Of a stretch of 15,847 nt of DNA, positions 10,144 through 15,847 are shown in pieces. The notes beneath the pieces are model-generated. The model was not told the origin of the DNA, searched no databases, and was given only the letters and a program-made list of their open reading frames with translations. Both the position numbers and the translations under genes were made by a program. Source of the DNA: Verrucomicrobiota bacterium (GTDB lineage Bacteria; Verrucomicrobiota; Verrucomicrobiia; Opitutales; Opitutaceae); contig JAURJO010000366.1 of NCBI GenBank assembly GCA_030832235.1, positions 1 through 15,847 of the forward strand, read 5' to 3'. Position 1 is the stretch's first letter; each line of letters starts with the position of its first letter.

Positions 10144-10444
10144 ATGTGCGTTCTTGGATTAAAAACTTAAGGGATGATGCCGGTCACCAAAAGGCAATCG
10201 CTGAGGAAAGGGAGCCGCCGACCGGGAGACGGAAGATCGAGCAGGACGGCCGTACGACAAAAAAGCTCTGACGCTCAACGGGCATGGGGGACGGAGATGG
10301 ACCTCATCCTTTGCTGGAAACGTGCCAGCCCGCTTGCGGGTTAGATCGCAGCGGATGTCTCGGGAACCACGTTTCTCCTGGGGAAATTTTCACACCGTAC
10401 CGTCGGTAGCGGGCAAATGCGCCCAATTCGCAACGGGGTGAAAT
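10144..10444. other. 301-bp non-coding region with several small inverted repeats
   Basis: This region lies upstream of the giant gene and downstream of the beta-propeller gene, both leftward, so it likely holds a terminator for one and a promoter with leader for the other. Inverted repeats visible: GAAACGTG (10317-10324) with CACGTTTC (10368-10375), enclosing CCCGC-TT-GCGGG (10329-10340); TACCG-T-CGGTA; GGGC-AAATGC-GCCC; and GGTGAA-A-TTCACC (10437-10449), which contains the stop codon of the upstream gene. None is followed by a T run on the minus strand. I matched none of it to a known riboswitch. A 56-codon basic open frame on the plus strand (10174-10344) is not supported. Confidence 0.55.
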
Positions 10445-11563
10445 TCACCGGCGATGATTTACCCTACCCACTCCGAATTGGTCACCGGTCCGCACAGGAA
10501 GCCCGCGCGAAAAATGCACCTCGACCATTTTCTCGCTGTGCACCGCCGCGCCGGTTTCGTCGGACAAGGCGGCGACGATGCGTCGGGTTGTAACTTCGAC
10601 CACCTCGCCGGTCGACGGGTAGGCGAGTTTTCCATCGAGACTGAAGGTGATCCAGCCCGGCTGCTCGCGCAGGCGCACCGCCCCGACCTGACGAGGCGGC
10701 ATCACGGTCGCGTCAAAGATGTGCATGCGCTCGTTGACCGCATCGCATACCCAGAGCTCACGCTCGTCGGGGGTGAGACCGATACCGTGGCTCGGGCAAC
10801 CGTGGCGTTTCGGCGTTCCCTTCTCGAAACCTTGCACCTCCACGCGGTGGAGCATCCGGCCGGTACGCAGGTCGCCGACCTCGAAACCGAGCAGGTTGTT
10901 GACGTTCACAAACGCCAGCGTCTGCGCTCCGTTGACCGTGAAGGGCCGGATCGGGGCGCTGAACGGCCCGACCTCACGGGCGATCGTGTGGCCGATGGTC
11001 TCGGCAACGCGAAGCATCGGGGAGCGTAGGCCGGCGAGGTAAGCGGCCGCGCCGTCGGCGCCGTAAACCGTGTTGTGCGCCCCCGACGGGATCTCGATGC
11101 GGCGCAGGATGTCGCCGGTCAACGCGTCGATCACGTGCCAGTGATCCTTCTCCAGCGAGGGCAGGTACATGACCTTGCCGTCGGGCGAAAGCGCCATGCG
11201 GTCACAACCGCCGGGAAACGCCTTTTCCCAGATGATAGCGTCGGTCATCAGGTCGAAACACGTGAGGAACTGGAGCGTGCTCACATAGAGCCGGCGCGTG
11301 GCGGGGTTCGCCGCGATGCCTTTCACGTTCAAGGGCTGACCCTTGTCGTTGCGCCCGCCGGCCGGTATCCGCCGCACGAAGGCGTGTCCGCGATCGATAT
11401 CGAACACCAGCACGCCATGGCCGCCAAACTCGAGGTAGTTGCGGATTCCCGGCACCGCCACGTAGAGAAACCGGCCTTCGGTCGCGGGCCGGGCGGGAGC
11501 GGCGACGGATGCGGATGCGACGGACAGCAGGGCGGTGAGAACAAGCGCGATCCGGTGTTTCAT
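10445..11563 (-). CDS. Secreted YVTN/lactonase-like beta-propeller protein
   Basis: This 372-residue protein begins with a signal peptide (MKHRIALVLTALLSVASASV, cleavage probably just after AA at 21-22). The rest is a run of beta-propeller blades: GVLVFDIDRGHAFVRRIPAG, GIAANPATRRLYVSTLQFLT, CDRMALSPDGKVMYLPSLEK, DALTGDILRRIEIPSGAHNT, then HGCPSHGIGLTPDERELWVC near 254-273, and WITFSLDGKLAYPSTGEVVE near 304-323. The pattern of 'SPDGK' turns fits the YVTN/lactonase-like propeller group. No lactonase catalytic set was verified, so binding or an unknown enzymatic role is open. The ATG at 11561-11563 gives the signal peptide; the longer open frame to about 11683 lies in the end of the upstream gene and is rejected. 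It starts 19 bp after the stop of the Tat-exported oxidoreductase gene, so both are probably translated from one message and may act on the same periplasmic substrate. Confidence 0.86.
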   Translation of the reverse strand: MKHRIALVLTALLSVASASVAAPARPATEGRFLYVAVPGIRNYLEFGGHGVLVFDIDRGHAFVRRIPAGGRNDKGQPLNVKGIAANPATRRLYVSTLQFLTCFDLMTDAIIWEKAFPGGCDRMALSPDGKVMYLPSLEKDHWHVIDALTGDILRRIEIPSGAHNTVYGADGAAAYLAGLRSPMLRVAETIGHTIAREVGPFSAPIRPFTVNGAQTLAFVNVNNLLGFEVGDLRTGRMLHRVEVQGFEKGTPKRHGCPSHGIGLTPDERELWVCDAVNERMHIFDATVMPPRQVGAVRLREQPGWITFSLDGKLAYPSTGEVVEVTTRRIVAALSDETGAAVHSEKMVEVHFSRGLPVRTGDQFGVGRVNHRR

Positions 11564-11582
11564 CGGTTGGGATGGAAATAGT

Positions 11583-12941
11583 TCAGGCGGGATACTCCCA
11601 GCCCTTGCGGTACTCGCGGCGCAGGAGCTTCGCCGCCTCGGCGTCGCCAGGGATGGTCTCACGGGCGGCGTCCCAAGCGACACTGCGTCCCGCCTTCAGA
11701 CTCACCATGCCCAGCAGCGCGCACGTGGTGGCGCGGTGCGCGTCGGCGATCTCGCACGCCGGTTTGGACCCGGTCTCGATGGCGGCGAGGAAGTCGATCC
11801 AGAGCTCGCGGATGTTCTGCGCGTCAGGCTCGTTCAACCGCGCCTTCTCCCCCTGCGGCGTGCCGCCGCCCGCCGGGTAGAAGACCCAGCCGCCGCGGTG
11901 GCCCAGCTGAAAGGTGCCCTTCGTGCCGTAGAAATACATGCCGGCCACGTCGCCCTTCTCGGCGTCATTTCCGCCGAACAGCCGCGACTCCCACGTGAGC
12001 GTGAAGCGATCGAAGGTGTAATGCACGACCTGATGGTCGGGCGCGTCGCTGGTCTGAGCGTCGGCGGTGAAGACCGCGGGGCCCTTGATCGGACGGCCAC
12101 CGGTGGAATGCACCCGCCGCGGCGCGGTTTCGCCGGTGATCCAGAGCGCCGTGTCGAGCCAGTGCACACCGATGTCCCCGAGGGAACCGTTGGCGAAATC
12201 CAAGTAATGCCGGTGACCGCGCGGGTGGATACCGCGCGTCCCCGGGGCGTCATCGGGACGCGCCGGGTTGCCGCCGTTGAACGGCCGCAGCGGGGCCGGG
12301 CCGCACCACCGGTCCCAGTCGAGCTCGGGAGGGACGGGCCGCGTGGGCAACGGTTCCTCAGGTCCCGCACCTCCCGCGTTGAGGTGGCAGCGGATCATGC
12401 CGATTGTACCGAGCCCACCGCCACGGATAAAGTCCCGCGCCTGGATCATGTGCGGCGCCATCCGCCGGTGGTGCCCCACCTGGACCACGCGGCCGTGCGC
12501 CCGCGCCGCGCGCACCATCGCCTGACTTTCCCCGACAGTGTGCGCGGTGGGCTTGTCGACGTAGACATGCGCGCCGGCCTTGAGCGCCGCGATCGTGGGC
12601 AGCGCGTGCCAATGGTCAGGGGTGGTTACGATGACGATTTCCGGCCGCTCCTTTTCGAGCATCTCACGGTAATCGCGGTAGCGCCCGGGTTGATCGCCCG
12701 TGAGCTTGGAAACCCGTTCAGCCGCCGGATCCAGAGCGCGCCGATCAACGTCACAAATTCCGACGATCCTGCACCGTCCACTGGCCATCGCCTCCCCCAA
12801 TACATTTCCACCCCACCAGCCAGCCCCGATTAAAGCTGTTTTAAACTTGCCTTGTGATTTATCGGAGGCACGGAGAACCGCCAAACTCGAAAATGCAGAG
12901 GCGGCTCCCAAAGAAGATTTAAGGAAATTTCGACGGCGCAT
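11583..12941 (-). CDS. Tat-exported Gfo/Idh/MocA family oxidoreductase
   Basis: This 452-residue protein has a twin-arginine signal (RRRNFLKSS at 2-10, then a modest hydrophobic stretch), so it should fold with its cofactor in the cytoplasm and be exported, as glucose-fructose oxidoreductase is. The Rossmann nucleotide-binding motif is ALIGAGWWGGNVL at 36-48, with GICDVD at 61-66 following the second strand. DKPTAHT at 129-135 corresponds to the family's EKP motif, its first residue being Asp instead of Glu. The substrate-side motif GDIGVHWLDTALW lies at 255-267. Members oxidise, reduce or epimerise sugars and cyclitols, or use NAD in glycoside cleavage; the substrate here is not readable. 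The ATG at 12939-12941 starts the Tat signal. It sits 21 bp after the membrane protein stop and 19 bp before the beta-propeller gene, suggesting an operon. Length and domain order are normal for secreted Planctomycetes/Verrucomicrobia members. Confidence 0.93.
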   Translation of the reverse strand: MRRRNFLKSSLGAASAFSSLAVLRASDKSQGKFKTALIGAGWWGGNVLGEAMASGRCRIVGICDVDRRALDPAAERVSKLTGDQPGRYRDYREMLEKERPEIVIVTTPDHWHALPTIAALKAGAHVYVDKPTAHTVGESQAMVRAARAHGRVVQVGHHRRMAPHMIQARDFIRGGGLGTIGMIRCHLNAGGAGPEEPLPTRPVPPELDWDRWCGPAPLRPFNGGNPARPDDAPGTRGIHPRGHRHYLDFANGSLGDIGVHWLDTALWITGETAPRRVHSTGGRPIKGPAVFTADAQTSDAPDHQVVHYTFDRFTLTWESRLFGGNDAEKGDVAGMYFYGTKGTFQLGHRGGWVFYPAGGGTPQGEKARLNEPDAQNIRELWIDFLAAIETGSKPACEIADAHRATTCALLGMVSLKAGRSVAWDAARETIPGDAEAAKLLRREYRKGWEYPA

Positions 12942-12962
12942 ATGGTTGTTATAACTTGCTCA

Positions 12963-14177
12963 TTAGGCGGGCTGCTTACTCGACCCTCCTAACATTTCCC
13001 GCAGCGCCGCCCAAGCCTTACGCAGGCCCGCCGGTTTCACCCCACCGCCCAAGCCGTAAACCACCGCGACCTTCGCCTCATGCCCACGGTAACGAGGCGG
13101 CAGTGAGAACAGGGAACGGCCTTCCGCCGACAAGATGTCCGAGAAAAACGCGCCCTCCCCCACCGCCAGTCCGCCCGCTTCCGTCGCCAACGCGGTCGTC
13201 TTTTCCGGTAGCACCAGCCACGGGCGGTATTTGAACTCCAATCCACCCGCCGCGCCGCGCTCCAACGTCCCGTAGGTACGCACCGGCACCCCGGGTAGCG
13301 CGGGCCCGGCAAACATAGGATTGCCGCACTCCGCCGGCGAAAAGCTCTTCCGTCGCCCCGTCAGGAAATCCCAACAGAAAACCGAGCCGAAAACCGTCAG
13401 CCGGAACGCCCAGCCCGCCACCAGATAAGCCACGACGATCACGACGACCGACAGCAGCGCGCCCACCCAGGGGTTGATCGTCGCCGTCACCGTCACCAAG
13501 CCGAGTAGGGCCGTCCGCGCCGCCTTCAAACCGGCGTCGATCGCGCCCCACGGACTCAGCAGGATCAGCACGTTGATCGCATGCGAGCCGAGCCAGACGA
13601 TGAGGAACACTGCCACCCCGAGCGGCAAGGTCAGGAGGCTGAGGAGGCCGCTCATATCCGCCGCGCCCAAGGGCAGCATCGCCAGACCGCTGCCCGCCAG
13701 ATCGGCGCCCGCCACGGCGACCTTGCCGTCACCCAGCACCATGCGGGTGACCGTCGCGATGGAGATCGGCACCACCGCACCGGCGGCGACGAGGCCGCTG
13801 AGCTTGTTTTCCATCGTCTCCAGCACGTCGAGGGGCTTTTTCAACCCCGGCGGCACGACGGCCCCGAGTGTATCCTTGAGGGCGCACACCCCGACGATCA
13901 GGAGCGCCGGCAACCAAAACGAGATCTGAGCAAACCACGGCAACGCGGCCCGCGCCGCCTCGTTCTTCGCGGTCATCCATTGATACGCCCCGTAAGCGCC
14001 GGTCCCGAGGAGCGGCGAGATCGCGATGCCGGTGACGGTCGAGATCACCGAGGCCACGGGATTACCGGGGGATCGATCGGGAGTCGGGGCCGGCGTCGAG
14101 GTCGCCGCGAGGGCGAAGGGCACCGCGATCACCAACACTGTCACCAAGGCGAGCGTCCAAGGGGCGAATCGTCTCAT
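12963..14177 (-). CDS. Multi-pass membrane protein of unknown function
   Basis: This 404-residue protein starts with a signal-like segment (MRRFAPWTLALVTVLVIAVPFALA, cleavage possible near residue 24) and a Pro/Thr-rich linker. Hydrophobic segments follow at about 45-68, 82-100, 126-147, 175-208 (probably two helices) and 222-262 (two helices). After about residue 270 comes a soluble C-terminal domain of roughly 130 residues with GRRKSFSPAECGNPMFAG, EFKYRPWLVLPEKT, ILSAEGRSLFSLPPRYRGHE and a final helix ending AALREMLGGSSKQPA. I do not recognise the family and see no catalytic motif. The ATG at 14175-14177 is preferred over an in-frame ATG at 14282, because the extension between them would overlap the divergent methyltransferase start and looks non-coding. 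The gene is first in a probable operon with the oxidoreductase and propeller genes. A role as membrane anchor or channel for that set is only a guess. Confidence 0.75.
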   Translation of the reverse strand: MRRFAPWTLALVTVLVIAVPFALAATSTPAPTPDRSPGNPVASVISTVTGIAISPLLGTGAYGAYQWMTAKNEAARAALPWFAQISFWLPALLIVGVCALKDTLGAVVPPGLKKPLDVLETMENKLSGLVAAGAVVPISIATVTRMVLGDGKVAVAGADLAGSGLAMLPLGAADMSGLLSLLTLPLGVAVFLIVWLGSHAINVLILLSPWGAIDAGLKAARTALLGLVTVTATINPWVGALLSVVVIVVAYLVAGWAFRLTVFGSVFCWDFLTGRRKSFSPAECGNPMFAGPALPGVPVRTYGTLERGAAGGLEFKYRPWLVLPEKTTALATEAGGLAVGEGAFFSDILSAEGRSLFSLPPRYRGHEAKVAVVYGLGGGVKPAGLRKAWAALREMLGGSSKQPA

Positions 14178-14280
14178 GGACGAACCGTAGGCGCGCGCGC
14201 CGCCTTGGAAAGGATTTAGGAGGCGGAAAAACGTGCCGCGGCGCTCGCCAAGGCACGGAGCCGAAAGCATTTTTCCCTCC
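14178..14280. promoter_or_regulatory. Divergent intergenic region; AGGAGG at 14218-14223
   Basis: This 103-bp stretch separates the leftward membrane-protein operon from the rightward methyltransferase gene. It contains a perfect AGGAGG on the plus strand, 9 bp before a GTG at 14233 that is in frame with the methyltransferase. This is the only strong Shine-Dalgarno match next to any start in the window, and it raises the possibility of an earlier start. I see no clear -35/-10 pair. Confidence 0.4.
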
Positions 14281-14907
14281 ATGGACGAGCGGACGATCGC
14301 CTTTTACGACCGGCAGGCGGCCGCGACGGCTTCGCGCCACCGATCGCTGGATACGGCACCCTGGCGGCCGCGTTTTTCGAGCGCCTTCCGGCGCGGCGGG
14401 CGGGTGCTCGACGTCGGATGCGGGTGCGGACGCGACCTTACCCTGCTCCTCGAGCTAGGTTTCGACGCCCACGGCACGGAACCATCGGCCGGCATGCGCG
14501 CTGAAGCGGAACGGGCGTATCCCGTGCTGGCTGGGCGGATCCTACACCACGCGCTACCGCTCCCGGATCCCGCCGCGCTTGGCGGTCCCTTCGACGGCAT
14601 CGTCTGCTCCGCGGTGCTGATGCACGTGCCGCCGGAGGAAGTGCCGGCCGCCATGGCCAGCCTTCGCCGAGCCTTGCGTGCCGGCGGCCGCCTCTGGCTC
14701 ACGGTGCCGGGGCGGCGCCCGGGACTCGACGACGCCCAGCGCGACGATGGGGGAAGGCTGTTTCGCGATATCCAGCCGGAGCCGCTGATCGAACTTTGCC
14801 GCCATAACGGTCTGCGCGAACTCACACGCTGGGATGAACCGGACCGGCTCGGCCGCGTCGACATTCGCTGGCATGGCTGGATGTTCGAGGCGGTCGAGAG
14901 GCCCTGA
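14281..14907 (+). CDS. Class I SAM-dependent methyltransferase
   Basis: The 208-residue cytoplasmic protein has a Rossmann-type SAM fold. Motif I is RVLDVGCGCGRDLTLL at 41-56; the acidic residue that holds the SAM ribose is probably E67 in GTEPS; and the post-motif region is GPFDGIVCSAVLMHVP at 102-117, typical of the methyltransferase type 11/12 group, followed by RALRAGGRLWLTVPG. The C-terminus (GRLFRDIQPEPLIELCRHNG and WDEPDRLGRVDIRWHGWMFE) is a conserved-looking extension that I cannot tie to a substrate. I place the start at the ATG at 14281, where the family-like opening DERTIAFYDRQAAATASRHR begins. A GTG at 14233 with a perfect AGGAGG nine bases upstream would add 16 residues with no recognisable homology. 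The divergent neighbour is the membrane-protein operon; the next gene on the same strand starts 79 bp downstream. Confidence 0.86.
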   Translation: MDERTIAFYDRQAAATASRHRSLDTAPWRPRFSSAFRRGGRVLDVGCGCGRDLTLLLELGFDAHGTEPSAGMRAEAERAYPVLAGRILHHALPLPDPAALGGPFDGIVCSAVLMHVPPEEVPAAMASLRRALRAGGRLWLTVPGRRPGLDDAQRDDGGRLFRDIQPEPLIELCRHNGLRELTRWDEPDRLGRVDIRWHGWMFEAVERP

Positions 14908-14910
14908 GCC

Positions 14911-14925
14911 GCGACTTCGAGTCGC
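14911..14925. other. Short perfect hairpin after the methyltransferase gene
   Basis: A perfect 6-bp stem with a three-base loop (GCGACT-TCG-AGTCGC) starts four bases after the methyltransferase stop. No T run follows on the plus strand, so it is not a standard intrinsic terminator. It may stabilise the message end or attenuate read-through into the next gene, 61 bp farther on. Confidence 0.4.
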
Positions 14926-14986
14926 CGCCGTACTCGACCCTTGCCCGTGCCGCGAACGCGGCCCACGTTCGCCGCCCGTCGCCGCC

Positions 14987-15847
14987 ATGGAATCAGCTCC
15001 CGCCTCCCGCCCGCCCACATTGCCCCGGCGGGTGCTTGCGGGGGTGCTGGTCGTGACGCTCGCTCCGGTCGCCTACATGCTGTTCCGGACGGCCGGCGCG
15101 CTGAGGGACGTCGCCTACTGGGACGAGATCGACACCGTGCTGGAGTTCCTCCTGCGGTACACGGCGGCGCCGGACACCTACGAGCGGCTGAAGGTCCTGT
15201 TCTCACTCAACAATGAGCACCGCATGGCGACCAGCCGCGCGCTCCTCGTGCTCAGCCATGCACTCACCGGAACCGTCAATCTGGCGGTGCTGGGGGCGGT
15301 CGGGGTCGCTTTCGTCGTCGGTCTCGCCGGCCTGCTCGTGTCCACGGCCGGTGATGCCTGGCGGCGGGCGCTCGTCGGCCTTTTGCTGGGCGGGCTGCTG
15401 TTCCAACTACAGCACTTCGAGAACTTCTTCTGGGCCGGTTCGTCGCTCGACCACTTCCAGGTCGTGACACTCGCCGCCGCGGTGTTCGTCGCCCTCGCCC
15501 GCCGTTCGGGCGCCGGACTGGCCGTGGCCGCGGTGGCCGGCACGGCCGCCACCTTCACCCTCGCGCAGGGCCTGCTGGTGTGGCCGGTGGCCGCGGCGTT
15601 GCTCGCGCTGCAGGGACGGCGGCGCGACCTCGCGGTGTGGGGCGCCTGCGCGGTTTTCTCCATCGGCTGTTTCTTCACCGGCTTCGGCACCAATGTCGGC
15701 CACGCGGCCACGGATATTTCCGGCGCGGGATTACTCCGCGTGATCCACTTCTGGCTCCAGGCGCTCGGCGCGCCGGTCGCCCTCGGCAATGCGACCCTCG
15801 CGCCCTTCCTTGGCGCGGCGCTCCTGGCGATCCTCTCGACCCAACTC
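14987..15847 (+). CDS. Large polytopic membrane protein, glycosyltransferase-like (partial, runs off right edge)
   Basis: An ATG at 14987 opens a frame of 287 codons that reaches the window end without a stop. The N-terminus has one hydrophobic helix (VLAGVLVVTLAPVAYMLF), then a polar loop with AYWDEIDTVLEFLLRY and SLNNEHRMATSRALLVLSHA. Further helices follow (AVLGAVGVAFVVGLAGLLV, ALVGLLLGGLLF, VVTLAAAVFVALA, LAVAAVAGTAATFTLAQGLL, LAVWGACAVFSIGCFF and more). The layout, a first helix followed by an Asp/Glu-containing periplasmic loop and an 'EHR' motif, resembles uncharacterised multi-pass proteins with similarity to lipid-linked glycosyltransferases of the GT-C type. The catalytic assignment is not established. 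Codon use fits its neighbours, with GC-rich third positions. It lies 79 bp after the methyltransferase on the same strand and could share its message. The C-terminus is missing, so length and complete topology cannot be judged. Confidence 0.78.
   Translation, partial: MESAPASRPPTLPRRVLAGVLVVTLAPVAYMLFRTAGALRDVAYWDEIDTVLEFLLRYTAAPDTYERLKVLFSLNNEHRMATSRALLVLSHALTGTVNLAVLGAVGVAFVVGLAGLLVSTAGDAWRRALVGLLLGGLLFQLQHFENFFWAGSSLDHFQVVTLAAAVFVALARRSGAGLAVAAVAGTAATFTLAQGLLVWPVAAALLALQGRRRDLAVWGACAVFSIGCFFTGFGTNVGHAATDISGAGLLRVIHFWLQALGAPVALGNATLAPFLGAALLAILSTQL

Noticed and set aside
10329..10340. CCCGC-TT-GCGGG as a terminator for the beta-propeller gene
   Set aside because: The hairpin is short, about 105 bp past the stop, and has no T run on the minus strand.
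10174..10344. Plus-strand 56-codon basic open frame in the 301-bp gap
   Set aside because: No homology, no ribosome binding site, and it ends inside an inverted repeat; it fits chance.
10144..10444. Cobalamin, SAM or cyclic-di-GMP riboswitch in the leader of the giant gene
   Set aside because: I compared the region with the conserved cores that I know for these classes and found no match.
11535..12833. Plus-strand open frame of 432 codons opposite the oxidoreductase gene
   Set aside because: It is an antisense shadow of a gene with clear Rossmann and Tat motifs.
14304..15206. Minus-strand 300-codon open frame across the methyltransferase and the last gene
   Set aside because: Ser/Arg/Pro-rich shadow translation; both plus-strand genes have recognisable features.

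Overview
This is a GC-rich, gene-dense bacterial chromosome segment with 11 protein genes, two of them cut by the window edges. No rRNA, tRNA, transposase, phage gene, CRISPR array or attachment site was seen. The best taxonomic guess is Verrucomicrobiota, probably the Opitutaceae. The main reason is the giant secreted protein, whose closing 'GIALVEVYELP'-type tandem modules and Ig/NHL architecture I associate with Opitutus-like secretomes. A Tat-exported Gfo/Idh/MocA oxidoreductase and near-absence of Shine-Dalgarno motifs agree with this but do not prove it.

Layout. Positions 1-1648 (minus strand) hold the start of an ebo-type cluster: a small unidentified protein, EboB (TatD-like metal hydrolase) and EboE (cut by the left edge). 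Divergent from it is idi (1752-2330, plus strand), a type 1 isopentenyl-diphosphate isomerase. It converges on cstA (2300-4372, minus strand), a carbon-starvation family transporter, and the two coding ends overlap by 31 bp. Divergent from cstA is a secreted phosphodiester glycosidase-domain (NAGPA/DUF2233) protein (4490-5377, plus strand). An 11-bp perfect terminator hairpin (5398-5431) then separates it from a convergent 4.7-kb gene (5455-10143, minus strand) for a 1562-residue secreted Ig/NHL-propeller protein.

After a 301-bp non-coding stretch rich in small inverted repeats (10144-10444) comes a tightly spaced minus-strand set, in transcription order: a multi-pass membrane protein of unknown function (14177-12963), a Tat-exported Gfo/Idh/MocA oxidoreductase (12941-11583) and a secreted beta-propeller protein (11563-10445). 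The gaps of 21 and 19 bp suggest one operon. Divergent from it are a SAM-dependent methyltransferase (14281-14907) and a large membrane protein that runs off the right edge (14987-15847).

How the genes may work together. The ebo genes belong to a conserved cluster implicated in precursor traffic across the cytoplasmic membrane, and the cluster normally includes a UbiA-like prenyltransferase (EboC). An IPP isomerase beside it could feed prenyl precursors into the same pathway; this is inference. The oxidoreductase, propeller and membrane protein set looks like an envelope-localised redox or sensing module of unknown substrate. The rest looks like ordinary transport and secretome content. I found no clear evidence of a complete, previously undescribed system. 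The ebo variant with its small first protein, and the membrane/oxidoreductase/propeller operon, are the two places most worth a closer look.
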